A stretch of 64,000 bases of DNA from an uncultured Clostridia bacterium (GTDB taxonomy: Bacteria; Bacillota; Clostridia; Oscillospirales; Ruminococcaceae), in NCBI GenBank assembly GCA_947089135.1, contig CAMUJF010000011.1, positions 16,847 through 80,846 of the forward strand, read 5' to 3'. Below are positions 33,489 to 42,111 of the stretch, piece by piece; position 1 is the first letter of the stretch, and each line of letters opens with the position of its first letter. Under the pieces are notes generated by a model. That model ran no database searches. It had not been told where the DNA came from and saw only the letters and a program-made list of their open reading frames with translations. The translations under genes were made by a program, and so were the position numbers.

Positions 33489-33780
33489 TGACATAAAAAA
33501 TAAGTGTGAAAAAAGTATAATTGTTTTTAATTATACCACATTTATCTGTTTTATGCAAGATATTATCAGCGCTCACGGGACAGCGGCTCTTTTAAATTTA
33601 AAATATTTTTTCCGTATTCCCGGGGAAAATACGCGCCGCAGACGGGCTGTTCCGTAGTCCTTTCTCTCCTGCGGACGTATTTTTCCCGATATTGCCTGTC
33701 TGCACCTTTATACAACTGCATAAACCGCACGATCAAAAAAGCAGGGAGCTCCGCCGTTATCGGCAGCTCCCCGTTTTTTT
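33489..33780 (+). ncRNA. Candidate non-coding transcript
   Basis: Bounded by the promoter at 33455-33483 and the terminator at 33744-33780. No reading frame with an RBS is present on the plus strand. It contains an internal long stem: GGGGAAAATACG (from about 33622) pairs with CGTATTTTTCCC (33676-33687), extended by GCAG/CTGC inside. Function unknown; inference only. Confidence 0.35.
33744..33780. terminator. Bidirectional terminator
   Basis: GGGAGCT (33744-33750) and GCCG (33753-33756) pair with CGGC (33761-33764) and AGCTCCC (33765-33771) around TTAT; T7 follows on the plus strand and six T's on the minus strand, so it also ends the 33788-34021 gene. Confidence 0.88.
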
Positions 33781-33787
33781 GTGCCTG

Positions 33788-34021
33788 TCAATGTTTGTTT
33801 GTTTTTTTAGGGTATGGCTTCTTCACAAGAGTACGTCCGAGAATATAGTCTGTGGACGTTCCGTAAAAATCCGCAAGGCTTATGAGATGTTCTATGGGAA
33901 TATTCTGAAATCCACGCTCATATCTGGAATATACCGTCTGCTGTATGCCCAACAGCTCGCTTACCTGCTTCTGGGTCATGTCCATATCCTCGCGCAGGTC
34001 TCTCAATCGTTGAAAATACAT
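33788..34021 (-). CDS. Small Cro/C1-type HTH regulator
   Basis: 77 residues, almost only an HTH_3 domain: LRDLREDMDMTQKQVSELLGIQQTVYSRYERGFQNIPIEHLISLADFYGTSTDYILG, with a basic tail (KKPYPKKTNKH). Closely similar in style to the regulator at 35045-35272. Divergent from the secreted Ig-like gene; the shared 114-bp gap has TTAGTAC (34039-34045) and GTACTAA (34105-34111) flanking the other gene's promoter, so it may control that gene and itself. Confidence 0.9.
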   Translation of the reverse strand: MYFQRLRDLREDMDMTQKQVSELLGIQQTVYSRYERGFQNIPIEHLISLADFYGTSTDYILGRTLVKKPYPKKTNKH

Positions 34022-34038
34022 AAAAAAACGCTCCTGTT

Positions 34039-34111
34039 TTAGTACTTTTATGTACTTGACAATACCATATTTATATGTTAAAATGTATACATTAGAACTA
34101 ATAGGTACTAA
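34039..34111 (+). promoter_or_regulatory. Promoter flanked by TTAGTAC inverted repeats
   Basis: TTGACA (34056-34061), 17-bp spacer, TAAAAT (34079-34084). TTAGTAC at 34039-34045 and its complement GTACTAA at 34105-34111 flank it, with a further GTAC at 34052. Candidate operator for the divergent HTH protein. Confidence 0.7.
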
Positions 34112-34135
34112 ACATATTTAACGGGAGGATCATTT

Positions 34136-34804
34136 ATGAAGCTTAAAAGAATACTTACGGCAGCCTTTGCCGCACTGACCGCCGTAACGCTTTTTATGAC
34201 GGCAACTGTCTCCGCGGACAGCATTTTCGATTCCGCCAAAAATATTGACAGCGGTAAAAAGGTCAGCAAGACACTTGATTCCAACGAAACTATGGAATAC
34301 AAAATTACCCCCACGGAAAAGGGAACAGCGACCGTTAAGGTGACAGCTCAAACGTATTTCTTTAAATTTGCGGTTTACGATGCGGACGGCAACAAGATTG
34401 ACCACGAGTATGATATTTCAATGGGCAGCACAACCGGTACGTCTTATACCTGGAATAAAGACGCCGAGTGCTTTAAAGGTTCATTGACCTTTGATGTAAA
34501 AGCGAATAAGACTTATTATATTCAACTCAAAAGGCACGGCTCTAACGGCAGCGGAAAATTTGAAGTTTCTTTCAAATACCCCTCGGAGGAAAAAGAACCC
34601 ACCGCGCTGATGACCCTTAACCTCAAAAAGGGAGACACGATTCAGCTGGGAGCCAACGGGGACAAGGCTTCATGGAAAACCTCCCAAAAATCCGTTGCGA
34701 CAGTGTCCAAAGACGGACTTGTAACGGCGGTCAAAAAGGGGAAAGCCGTCGTTACTCTTACCTGCGGTTCTAAAACCCAGACTATCGAGATCATTGTTGA
34801 ATAG
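34136..34804 (+). CDS. Secreted protein with C-terminal Ig-like (BIG_2) domain
   Basis: 222 residues. Signal peptide about 1-28 (RILTAAFAALTAVTLFMTATVSA). The middle (about 45-150) resembles bacterial pre-peptidase C-terminal/carbohydrate-binding beta-sandwich proteins (YKITPTEKGTATVKVTAQ, TYYIQLKRHGSNGSGKFEV). The last ~75 residues are a BIG_2 unit (LKKGDTIQLGANGDKASW, SVATVSKDGLVTAVKKGKAVVTL). No anchor motif. RBS GGGAGG. Exported; function unknown, surface or adhesive role is a guess. Ends with a very long terminator. Confidence 0.85.
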   Translation: MKLKRILTAAFAALTAVTLFMTATVSADSIFDSAKNIDSGKKVSKTLDSNETMEYKITPTEKGTATVKVTAQTYFFKFAVYDADGNKIDHEYDISMGSTTGTSYTWNKDAECFKGSLTFDVKANKTYYIQLKRHGSNGSGKFEVSFKYPSEEKEPTALMTLNLKKGDTIQLGANGDKASWKTSQKSVATVSKDGLVTAVKKGKAVVTLTCGSKTQTIEIIVE

Positions 34805-34807
34805 ATC

Positions 34808-34891
34808 AAAACGGCGGGACGCTTTGACCCGAACCAATTTGCACGTACAGTACCAATTGGTTCGGGTCAGTTTAAAGTCCTGCCGTTTTTA
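34808..34891 (+). terminator. Long nested terminator
   Basis: Outer AAAACGGC.GGAC (34808-34820) pairs with GTCC.GCCGTTTT (34877-34890), inner TGACCCGAACCAATT pairs with its exact complement AATTGGTTCGGGTCA around a ~15-nt loop; T-rich run follows. Confidence 0.9.
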
Positions 34892-34929
34892 TTTTTTTGA
34901 AAAAAACAGGAATTATACTTCGCTAAGGA

Positions 34930-34958
34930 TTGAAATTTGTAAAAAAAGATGTTATAAT
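34930..34958 (+). promoter_or_regulatory. Promoter of the 35045 regulator
   Basis: TTGAAA (34930-34935), 17-bp spacer, TATAAT (34953-34958). Confidence 0.8.
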
Positions 34959-35044
34959 GTTGTAAGCGCACAGCAAAACTGGCAGAACAAATATTTTTTG
35001 CTGCCGCCGGAACACCGGAAATAATTTGTTAAAGGAGAGAAACC

Positions 35045-35272
35045 ATGAAACTCAGATTAAAAGAGCTCCGCCGCGAATCGGGCGCGACTCAGCGTCAGAT
35101 AGCGGAATACCTCGGCTTAAAACAGCAGACCTATTCAAGATACGAAACCGGGCTCCTTCAGCCGTCTCTGCCCGTCATGGAAAAGCTGTCCAACTACTAT
35201 AAGACCAGCGTGGACTACATAATGGGCATTACGGACGACAAGTTCCAGCCTAAACGCGTTGACGCGGAATAA
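35045..35272 (+). CDS. Small Cro/C1-type HTH regulator
   Basis: 75 residues, one HTH_3 domain: KLRLKELRRESGATQRQIAEYLGLKQQTYSRYETGLLQPSLPVMEKLSNYYKTSVDYIMG. RBS AAAGGAGAG. Single gene with its own promoter and a terminator at 35311-35343. It resembles the regulator at 33788-34021, perhaps a local duplication around the secreted gene. No target visible. Confidence 0.9.
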   Translation: MKLRLKELRRESGATQRQIAEYLGLKQQTYSRYETGLLQPSLPVMEKLSNYYKTSVDYIMGITDDKFQPKRVDAE

Positions 35273-35310
35273 GATGCTGCGGGATGCAAAGCCGCTGTGT
35301 CGTTATTAAA

Positions 35311-35350
35311 AAACTGCCGCAGAGAAATTTCTCTCTGCGGCAGAATTTTT
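35311..35350. terminator. Bidirectional terminator
   Basis: CTGCCGCAGAGA pairs with TCTCTGCGGCAG across a short AATTTC loop; T/A runs on both sides serve the HTH gene and the convergent phosphohexomutase gene. Confidence 0.88.
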
Positions 35351-35366
35351 ATTTTCAGAGCTTCTG

Positions 35367-37088
35367 TCAGAATCCCAGTATCTTCTGGAAATCCGCGGAT
35401 ATCTTTGCTTCAAGAGCCTCGGAGTCGGCTTTTACTGCTCCTGTAGTGGTATAGTAAGCCTTGATCTTTGGTTCTGTACCGGACGGACGGATAATTACCG
35501 AAGCTCCGCCCTCAAGGGCAAACGTCAGAACGTCCGACTTGGGCAGTGTGAGCTTGGTCTTGTTTCCGGACGCGCAGTCAACGGAAGTGCTGTCAAGATA
35601 ATCGTCGAAACGGATGACCTTAAGTCCGCCGATCTCCTTGGGAGTCTCTGTGCGGAGCATCGTCATAAGCTCCTTCATCTTCTGCATACCGCTTGCGCCC
35701 TCGCAGGTAAAGGACTTCTGAGTGTGTGTGTAAACGCCGTACTTCTTGTACATATTCTCTCTCGCCTGAAGCAGGGAGATGCCCTTTGTGCGGTAGAACG
35801 CAGCCATTTCGCAGATGAGCATGGAAGCCACAACAGCGTCCTTGTCGCGGACATAGGAGCCTGCCAGATAGCCGTAGCTTTCCTCGAAGCCGAATACATA
35901 GCGGTTTTCCTCGCCCTTGTCCTCCAAAAAGCCGATCTGCTCGCCGATAAACTTGAAGCCTGTAAGCACCTCGACTATCTTGACGCCGTATTCCTTAGCG
36001 ATAGCCTTTGTGATATCTGTGGTAACTATGGTCTTTACCGCAACGGGATCCTCCGGCATCGTGCCCAGCTTTGTGCGCTCGGCGCAGATGTACTCAAGGA
36101 GCATAGCTCCAACCTCGTTGCCTGTAAAGAGAACGTATCCTCCCTTTCCGTCGGGAACAGCTATTCCCACGCGGTCGCAGTCGGGGTCGGTGGCAAGAAG
36201 CAGATCGGGCTTAACGGTGTCGCAGAGCTTAAGACCCAGCGCCAGAGCCTCTTTAATTTCAGGATTGGGGAAAGGACAGGTAGTGAAGTTTCCGTTGGGA
36301 TATTCCTGTTCGGGAACGACTGTAACATCGGTAATGCCGATCTTTTTAAGTATCATGCGTACAGGCTTGTTTCCGGTGCCGTTGAGAGGAGTATAAACTA
36401 CCTTCAGACCGCTTGCGGCGCAAAGGTCGGTGTGTATGCCCTGCTCGGCAACCTTGTCGATGTAGGAGTCTATAACAGTCTGAGGGATATACTCAATAGT
36501 GCCGTCCTCAACGCCCTTTTCAAAGGAAATAAGCTTTGCGCCGTCAAACATGGGAACTTTATTGATGTTTTTAAGTACGATCTCCGCCGCGCCCAGTGTG
36601 AGCTGGCAGCCGTCGGAGCCGTATACCTTGTAGCCGTTGTACTTGGCGGGGTTATGGCTGGCGGTAACAACGATACCCGCGCTGCATTCCAGAGTCCTTA
36701 CGGCATAGGAAAGCATAGGCGTAGGCATAAGCTCGCTGTAAATATGTACCTTTATGCCGTTTGCCGCAAGAACGGCGGCAGCTTCCTTAGCAAAAACGTC
36801 GGACTTTATGCGGCTGTCGTAAGCGATAGCTACCGAGGGATTTGCGGGGAAGGCTTCGTTCACATAGTCCGCAAGACCCTGCGTGGCTCTGCGTATGGTA
36901 TAGATGTTCATTCTGTATGAGCCCGCGCCGATAACGCCGCGCAGACCGCCCGTACCGAATTCGAGATCGCGGTAGAATCTGTCTGTGATAGCGTCGTTAT
37001 CTCCTGCAATGGATTTAAGCTCGGTCTGAAGATCGGGATCGTCTGTTGCCTTTTCGCACCAAAGGGAGTAAAGCTCTGTTTCGTTCAT
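35367..37088 (-). CDS. Alpha-phosphohexomutase (phosphoglucomutase/phosphomannomutase)
   Basis: Interconverts hexose 1- and 6-phosphates. 573 residues, the length of the PgcA-type phosphoglucomutases of Firmicutes. GTGGLRGVIGAGSYRMN near the N-terminus, the phosphoserine loop TASHNP at 142-147 (Ser144), the metal loop DPDCDRVGIAVPDG, the sugar-specificity segment FGFEESYGYL and the phosphate-binding RPSGTEPKIKAYY at the C-terminus. It would process glucose 1-phosphate from the cellobiose phosphorylase. RBS GGAGGTATT. Single gene. Confidence 0.94.
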   Translation of the reverse strand: MNETELYSLWCEKATDDPDLQTELKSIAGDNDAITDRFYRDLEFGTGGLRGVIGAGSYRMNIYTIRRATQGLADYVNEAFPANPSVAIAYDSRIKSDVFAKEAAAVLAANGIKVHIYSELMPTPMLSYAVRTLECSAGIVVTASHNPAKYNGYKVYGSDGCQLTLGAAEIVLKNINKVPMFDGAKLISFEKGVEDGTIEYIPQTVIDSYIDKVAEQGIHTDLCAASGLKVVYTPLNGTGNKPVRMILKKIGITDVTVVPEQEYPNGNFTTCPFPNPEIKEALALGLKLCDTVKPDLLLATDPDCDRVGIAVPDGKGGYVLFTGNEVGAMLLEYICAERTKLGTMPEDPVAVKTIVTTDITKAIAKEYGVKIVEVLTGFKFIGEQIGFLEDKGEENRYVFGFEESYGYLAGSYVRDKDAVVASMLICEMAAFYRTKGISLLQARENMYKKYGVYTHTQKSFTCEGASGMQKMKELMTMLRTETPKEIGGLKVIRFDDYLDSTSVDCASGNKTKLTLPKSDVLTFALEGGASVIIRPSGTEPKIKAYYTTTGAVKADSEALEAKISADFQKILGF

Positions 37089-37310
37089 AATAATACCTCC
37101 ATATCCTTGATTGTGTCAGGGGTTGACTGACCGCTCCGTTTACAATTTCAGCGGAGCATAATTTGCAGTTTGCGGTTTTGAAACTGTAATTGTAATATAA
37201 TTACAGTATAGCATAAAAAATTCCGTTTGAAAATAGGTTTTTAAAAATTTTAACAACTATTTTTAAACAGCGGGATTTTCAGCAGGGCAAGGCGCGGAAA
37301 AGCAAACGAT

Positions 37311-37356
37311 ATAAAAGCCCATAAAAGTTTACCGATTCTTTTCATGGGCTTTTAAT
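37311..37356. terminator. Orphan terminator-like hairpin
   Basis: AAAAGCCCATAAAAG pairs with CTTTTCATGGGCTTTT across a ~10-nt loop, in the 37089-37497 gap between divergent genes. No gene ends here. The rest of the gap is AT-rich and holds only the promoter at 37374-37402. Confidence 0.65.
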
Positions 37357-37373
37357 AAAATTCAAAAAACCTC

Positions 37374-37402
37374 TTTACTTCCGTCTGATAATATGTTATT
37401 AT
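37374..37402 (+). promoter_or_regulatory. Promoter of the EAL protein gene
   Basis: TTTACT (37374-37379), 17-bp spacer, TATTAT (37397-37402). It places the transcript start downstream of the earlier in-frame codons, supporting ATG 37498. Confidence 0.75.
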
Positions 37403-37497
37403 ATATAGTAATACATAAGAAAATCGGAATAATTTTGGCTGATTCGTACAATAGAATAACAAAATATGACCTAACAATAACAAAAGGGGGGCGGTCA

Positions 37498-39432
37498 ATG
37501 ATATATTTTGATATATGCGCTGTGATAATTCTGCTGATGCTTATTTTTTCGGTTTTTTTTCGTAAAATGACCGTCGGACTGACAAACAAGCTCTTTATCG
37601 CGCTTATTTTTGTTACCTTTGCCACAGCCGTTTCGGATATTTTTTCGGTAATTATTCCTTACCGCAGCGGCGAACCCGCCGGCGTTCTGTGCAGCACTTT
37701 CCAATATCTGTACTTTTTGTTCAGAAACTCAATGTCGCCGGTCTATATTCTTTACCTCATCAGCCTTACGGACACATGGCACAGGCTAAGCAAAAGCCTT
37801 GTCTTCAAGCTTTTCCTGACCGTTCCTTATTCGGCGATACTCGTTACCCTTGTCTCCAACTTCTTTACCGGAGCGGTTTTCAGCTTTGACGAAAACGGAG
37901 TCTATACAAGAGGTCCGGCAATCCCGGTTCTGTACGTATGCTCTTTCATATACCTTGTTACCGGAATAGGCTATATCATAAGGTACAAAAATCTGTTCAA
38001 GGCAGAAAAGCTGCTCTCTTTGTGCGCTATCTTTCCGCTTACGGCGGTCTCGCTGGCAATACAGTGGGTATTCCCCGATATGCTGGTGGAAATGTTTGCC
38101 GCGGCAGTATCGCTGCTGCTTATAATCGTAACCGTGCAGCGTCCCGAGGAGCTTCTCGATTCCCTGACAGGTCTGAGCAAATACGGCGCTTACGGCGTTG
38201 ATATGAAAAGAAATTTCGCCAACGGCAAGCGTGTGGGAATAATCCTCGTCAATATCTCGAACTATTCCTCCATGCACGCCATACTGGGCTTTGACAATCT
38301 TAACGCCCTGCTGAAAAGCATTGCCGACCGCTTTGTGGCAATAAACAAAGAGGAAAAGCTCCGCGCGGGTCTTTACTACCTTGACAGGGGACGCTACCGC
38401 TTTGTAGTCACGGAAAAAAATTGGGACAAACTTGAAAAAACTGCCGACAAAATAAACACCGAGCTGAAGCAAAGCATTATTTTCAACCGTATGTCCCTTA
38501 ACCTTATAGCTCATGTCTGCATTGCCCACTGTCCAGAGGAGATAACCGAGTTCGAGACCCTTATGGCTTTCGGAAACGAACTGAACGAAATGCCTTACTC
38601 AGGAAGAGTCATAAGGACCTCCGAGATAGCAAAGGAAAACCGTTTCCGTCTTACAAACGAGCTTGACGCCATTATCGACAACGCCATTGCAAACAGGACT
38701 TTCGAGGTATACTACCAGCCAATATACTCTATCGGAACGGACAGCTTTATCTCCGCGGAGGCTCTTCTGAGACTCCACCACGACAAGTACGGTTTTATTT
38801 CCCCCGACCTGTTTATCCCCGCAGCCGAAAAAAGCGGAGCTATCCACAAGATAGGGGAGCTGGTGCTTGAAAAGGTGTGCAGCTTCATCGCAAGCAGCGA
38901 ATTCAAGGAGCTTGGCTTGCAGTACATCGAGATAAACCTTTCTGTCGCCCAGTGTATGCAGGCAGACCTTGCGGATAAAATACTCCAGATCATGAAACGG
39001 TACGGCGTGTCCTCCGATAAGATCAACCTTGAAATTACCGAGACCGCCGCATCCTACTCCCAGAACATAATGATGGAGAACCTCGAAAAGCTTACCCGCG
39101 CGGGCATCGAGTTCTCCCTTGACGACTACGGAACAGGGTACTCCAACATCAAAAGCGTGGCTTCTCTGCCTATCAAGATAGTCAAACTGGACAAAACCTT
39201 TGTGGACAGCGAAAACAACCCCAGAATGTGGACGGTGCTGAAAAATACGATAAAAATGCTCAAGGACATGAATATGCACATCGTTGTGGAGGGCGTGGAA
39301 ACAGAGGGGCTTGTAAAGAAGTTCACCGACCTGAACTGCGAATATATACAGGGGTACTACTACTCCAGACCTATCCCCGAATCGGATTTCGTGGCGTTTA
39401 TGCGAAAGCACGCGGGCGAAAAAGTAAAATGA
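37498..39432 (+). CDS. Membrane-bound EAL-domain c-di-GMP phosphodiesterase with degenerate GGDEF
   Basis: 644 residues. About seven hydrophobic segments fill residues 1-215. A GGDEF-like domain (about 235-370) is degenerate: the signature position reads LDRGRYRF, so cyclase activity is unlikely. The EAL domain (about 395-635) keeps the catalytic and metal residues: EALLR, EINLS, LEITE, LDDYGTGYS, KIVKLDKTF, VVEGVET and IQGYYYSRP. It should therefore hydrolyse c-di-GMP at the membrane, perhaps responding to a ligand sensed by the membrane part. ATG 37498 with GGGGGGCGG before it. Single gene ending at 39455-39487. Confidence 0.92.
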   Translation: MIYFDICAVIILLMLIFSVFFRKMTVGLTNKLFIALIFVTFATAVSDIFSVIIPYRSGEPAGVLCSTFQYLYFLFRNSMSPVYILYLISLTDTWHRLSKSLVFKLFLTVPYSAILVTLVSNFFTGAVFSFDENGVYTRGPAIPVLYVCSFIYLVTGIGYIIRYKNLFKAEKLLSLCAIFPLTAVSLAIQWVFPDMLVEMFAAAVSLLLIIVTVQRPEELLDSLTGLSKYGAYGVDMKRNFANGKRVGIILVNISNYSSMHAILGFDNLNALLKSIADRFVAINKEEKLRAGLYYLDRGRYRFVVTEKNWDKLEKTADKINTELKQSIIFNRMSLNLIAHVCIAHCPEEITEFETLMAFGNELNEMPYSGRVIRTSEIAKENRFRLTNELDAIIDNAIANRTFEVYYQPIYSIGTDSFISAEALLRLHHDKYGFISPDLFIPAAEKSGAIHKIGELVLEKVCSFIASSEFKELGLQYIEINLSVAQCMQADLADKILQIMKRYGVSSDKINLEITETAASYSQNIMMENLEKLTRAGIEFSLDDYGTGYSNIKSVASLPIKIVKLDKTFVDSENNPRMWTVLKNTIKMLKDMNMHIVVEGVETEGLVKKFTDLNCEYIQGYYYSRPIPESDFVAFMRKHAGEKVK

Positions 39433-39454
39433 TAAAATTAATAGAATACAGAAT

Positions 39455-39487
39455 GACCGCCTTGGAAATTTTCCTTAGCGGTCGTTT
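39455..39487 (+). terminator. Terminator of the EAL gene
   Basis: GACCGC (39455-39460) pairs with GCGGTC (39478-39483), with an inner TGGAAA/TTTTCC pairing, then GTTTTC. Confidence 0.75.
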
Positions 39488-39502
39488 TCATTTTCTGCTT
39501 TT

Positions 39503-41638
39503 CTATTCCATGAAGTCGTCCTCCACGGCAAAATCCACCTGTCCCGCGCTTACGTTTGCGGCGGCGCAGATAACTCTTATCCTGTCGCCTACCCGGTACA
39601 CAGGCTTGCCCTCTTTAGTGAGAGAGAACCGTCCGTCGTAGTCGTAGGGACCGTTTTTCAGCGTGTCCAGACGGACAAGTCCCTCCACGGTATTGGGAAG
39701 CTCCACAAAGAAGCCGAAATCCTGAACCGAGGATATCATACCCTCGAAACGCTCTCCGATATGGGCGGACATATACTCCGCCGCATAGCAGTCGTCGCAG
39801 GCGCGTTCAATGCGCATAGCCGTAAGCTCACACTCCGAGGACTGCCGCGCCGCCTCGTTTGCAAATGCGGCATAGCGCTTGCGTATATTGTCGGGAGTCT
39901 TTTTATTGTAGCAAAGGTCTGTCAGTATACGGTGTATCGCCAGATCGGGGTAACGTCTTATGGGGGACGTAAAATGCGCGTAATCGTCAAGCACAAGCCC
40001 GAAATGTCCGAGAGGTTCGTCACTGTACTTAGCCTTAGCCATCGACCGCAGCACCATGCTGTTCACCACAGGCGCAAGTGGAGACTCCTTTGTCTTTTCC
40101 AGTATCTCCGCAAGGTGCTTCGGCTTTACGCTTGTAAAGTGAGGAACAGCTATCCCCATTACCGAAACCGTTTCCACAAGCTCGCCTATCTTTTCGGGGG
40201 ACGGGTCTTCATGCACTCTGTACACAAAGGGTACGCCGCTTTCCTTTGCAAGCCTTGCCGCCGCCGTGTTTGCCATGAGCATGAACTCCTCAATGATAAG
40301 CTCGCTCCTGCCCCGCTCACGCCTTTGGACATCCACGCAGACGTCGTTTTCGTCTATTATCAGCTTGCTTTCCGAGGTCTCTATCTGGGGCGCGCCGCGG
40401 CGGAGCTTGTTGACGGTCAGTATTGCCGCAAGCTCGTCCATAAGCAGAATGCTTTTTGTCAGACCGCCGTATTTTTCCGCAAGCTCAAAGGGTACCGCAT
40501 CGCCGTTTTTCAGGCAGTCCAGCAGAATATTTATCTCGCTGTAAACGCCCTTTACCCGCGAACGAATTACCGACTTGCTGAACTTATAGCTTACAAGCTT
40601 TCCCTCAAAATCAAGCTTCATAAGGCAGGAAAACGCAAGCCTGTCCTCGTGAGGGTTAAGGGAGCATATGCCGTTGGAAAGCTCCTTAGGCAGCATGGGG
40701 ACTACCTTGTTTGCGTAATAAATGGAGGTACCGCGGAGCATAGCGTCATTGTCAAGCTCAGAGCCCGCCTTTACGTAAAAGGACACGTCCGCGATATGCA
40801 CGCCGAGATTCCAGCCGTCGCCGTCGCGGGAAACGGACACCGCGTCGTCTATATCCTTTGTATCCGCGCTGTCTATGGTGAAGATCACCTCGTCACGCAG
40901 GTCAAGGCGCTTATAGAGCTCGTCAAGAGGTATACCCTTATGCTCGGCGGATCTTGCCTCGTCCAGAACCTGAGAGGGAAAATCCACCTCTATGCCGTTT
41001 GTATAGAGCAAAGCGTCCGCGCTGCTTTTGGCTTTTCCGCTGTCGCCGAAAATATCCTTGATGCGTACTCTGTGCTCGGAGTGCCTGTCTCCGCGGCGGG
41101 AAATTTCCGCCAGGACCTTGTCTCCCACTCTTACGGGAACGTCTATAGCCGAAACTATCATAAGCTCCTTTGAAAGGGTATCGGGACGTATGCATACGGT
41201 TTTGCCGTCCTTTTCGACAGTACCCGAAAACTCCGTGAAGCCCTCCTCGACGACGGAGACTACCTCTCCCTCGGGAAGCTCCCCCCGCTGCGGCAGAAGC
41301 CTTGCCATGACCGTATCGCCGGGCATTGAGCCCTTGAGGAATTTCCCCGGAATAAATACCTCCGTGCCGTCCTCCCGTTCAACGAACCCGAAAGTCTTGT
41401 TGAGCCTTGACACCTTTGCACGGAAAAGTCCCGCGTCAGCGCAAAGTTTTATACCGTTTTTATCCTCGGTGATAACGCCCTCCCGCTTCAGCTCGGCTAC
41501 AGCGGACGAAAACGCGGCGGCGTTCTGCCGTCTGCCCCTGCACGAGGCGTACAGCTTTTTATAGGGTACTCCCTTTCCGCCTCCCTGTGTCAAGATCGAC
41601 TTTATCCTGTTTTTGTAAATATCCTTTTGTTCAGCCAT
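39503..41638 (-). CDS. rnr: Ribonuclease R
   Basis: 3'-5' exoribonuclease for structured RNA and tmRNA-linked quality control. 711 residues. N-terminal winged helix (about 1-70), cold-shock-like OB domains, RNB catalytic domain with FTIDSADTKDIDDAVS (Asp cluster) and the later RYPDLAIHRIL, and a C-terminal S1 domain (GERFEGMISSVQDFGFFVEL). The usual Lys-rich tail is short. It follows secG, as in many Firmicutes (secG-rnr-smpB order), but smpB is not here. Confidence 0.96.
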   Translation of the reverse strand: MAEQKDIYKNRIKSILTQGGGKGVPYKKLYASCRGRRQNAAAFSSAVAELKREGVITEDKNGIKLCADAGLFRAKVSRLNKTFGFVEREDGTEVFIPGKFLKGSMPGDTVMARLLPQRGELPEGEVVSVVEEGFTEFSGTVEKDGKTVCIRPDTLSKELMIVSAIDVPVRVGDKVLAEISRRGDRHSEHRVRIKDIFGDSGKAKSSADALLYTNGIEVDFPSQVLDEARSAEHKGIPLDELYKRLDLRDEVIFTIDSADTKDIDDAVSVSRDGDGWNLGVHIADVSFYVKAGSELDNDAMLRGTSIYYANKVVPMLPKELSNGICSLNPHEDRLAFSCLMKLDFEGKLVSYKFSKSVIRSRVKGVYSEINILLDCLKNGDAVPFELAEKYGGLTKSILLMDELAAILTVNKLRRGAPQIETSESKLIIDENDVCVDVQRRERGRSELIIEEFMLMANTAAARLAKESGVPFVYRVHEDPSPEKIGELVETVSVMGIAVPHFTSVKPKHLAEILEKTKESPLAPVVNSMVLRSMAKAKYSDEPLGHFGLVLDDYAHFTSPIRRYPDLAIHRILTDLCYNKKTPDNIRKRYAAFANEAARQSSECELTAMRIERACDDCYAAEYMSAHIGERFEGMISSVQDFGFFVELPNTVEGLVRLDTLKNGPYDYDGRFSLTKEGKPVYRVGDRIRVICAAANVSAGQVDFAVEDDFME

Positions 41639-41683
41639 ATCCGCAGCGCCTCCGAATTCTTATTCTTGAATTTAAAGCTAAAG

Positions 41684-41714
41684 AAAAAGTCCCGCGCCAA
41701 AAGCGGCGCAGGAC
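41684..41714 (-). terminator. Terminator between secG and rnr
   Basis: On the minus strand GTCC.GCGCC pairs with GGCGC.GGAC (41714-41689), followed by TTTTT (41688-41684). It lies 46 bp before the rnr start, so read-through would be attenuated. Confidence 0.85.
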
Positions 41715-41730
41715 ATGACGGCATAGTTAT

Positions 41731-42006
41731 TCAGCTTGCGCTGACTCTGTTTATTATTGCGGGAATAATATTAACGGCAAGAGTAACAACGAAAAATACA
41801 ATAGCCAAAAGCTTTGTCAGTCTTGCGAGAGCCTGCTCGCGGGAGCTGCTCACGTCGCCTTTGCCGAAAAAGTTGTCGCTCTGACCCGAAAGAGCCGCGC
41901 TCATATCCTGCTGCTTCTGCTCCTGCATTATTGTCAGAACGATAATAAGCACGCTGCAGATAAGCATAATAATTCCGCCTATGATCTGAATTGCGCCGAA
42001 TTCCAT
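41731..42006 (-). CDS. secG: Protein translocase subunit SecG
   Basis: 91 residues. Two membrane helices: IQIIGGIIMLICSVLIIVLTIMQE and LAIVFFVVTLAVNIIPAII, joined by a cytoplasmic loop with the conserved LSGQSDNFFGKG segment. Part of SecYEG in the membrane, where it assists SecA-driven export. RBS GGAGGTG. Confidence 0.93.
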   Translation of the reverse strand: MEFGAIQIIGGIIMLICSVLIIVLTIMQEQKQQDMSAALSGQSDNFFGKGDVSSSREQALARLTKLLAIVFFVVTLAVNIIPAIINRVSAS

Positions 42007-42111
42007 ACGTCACACCTCCAAATAGTATACGTTATCTTTTATAGTATATCACAAAGCTTTTCGGATTGCAAGGGGATTTTAAATATTTTTACAATTTTGA
42101 ATGTAAAAATA

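Noticed and set aside
35724..36920. 398-codon open frame antisense to the phosphohexomutase gene
   Set aside because: Same argument: shadow of a well-supported gene.
37500..37520. TTTTGATATATGCG match to the centre of the near-palindrome
   Set aside because: It is the coding start of the EAL gene; the flanking arms of the repeat are absent, so it is coincidence.
39761..41173. Long open frame (470 codons) antisense to rnr
   Set aside because: It lies fully within rnr on the other strand, has Cys/Arg/Tyr-rich unnatural composition and no RBS; it is a codon-bias shadow.
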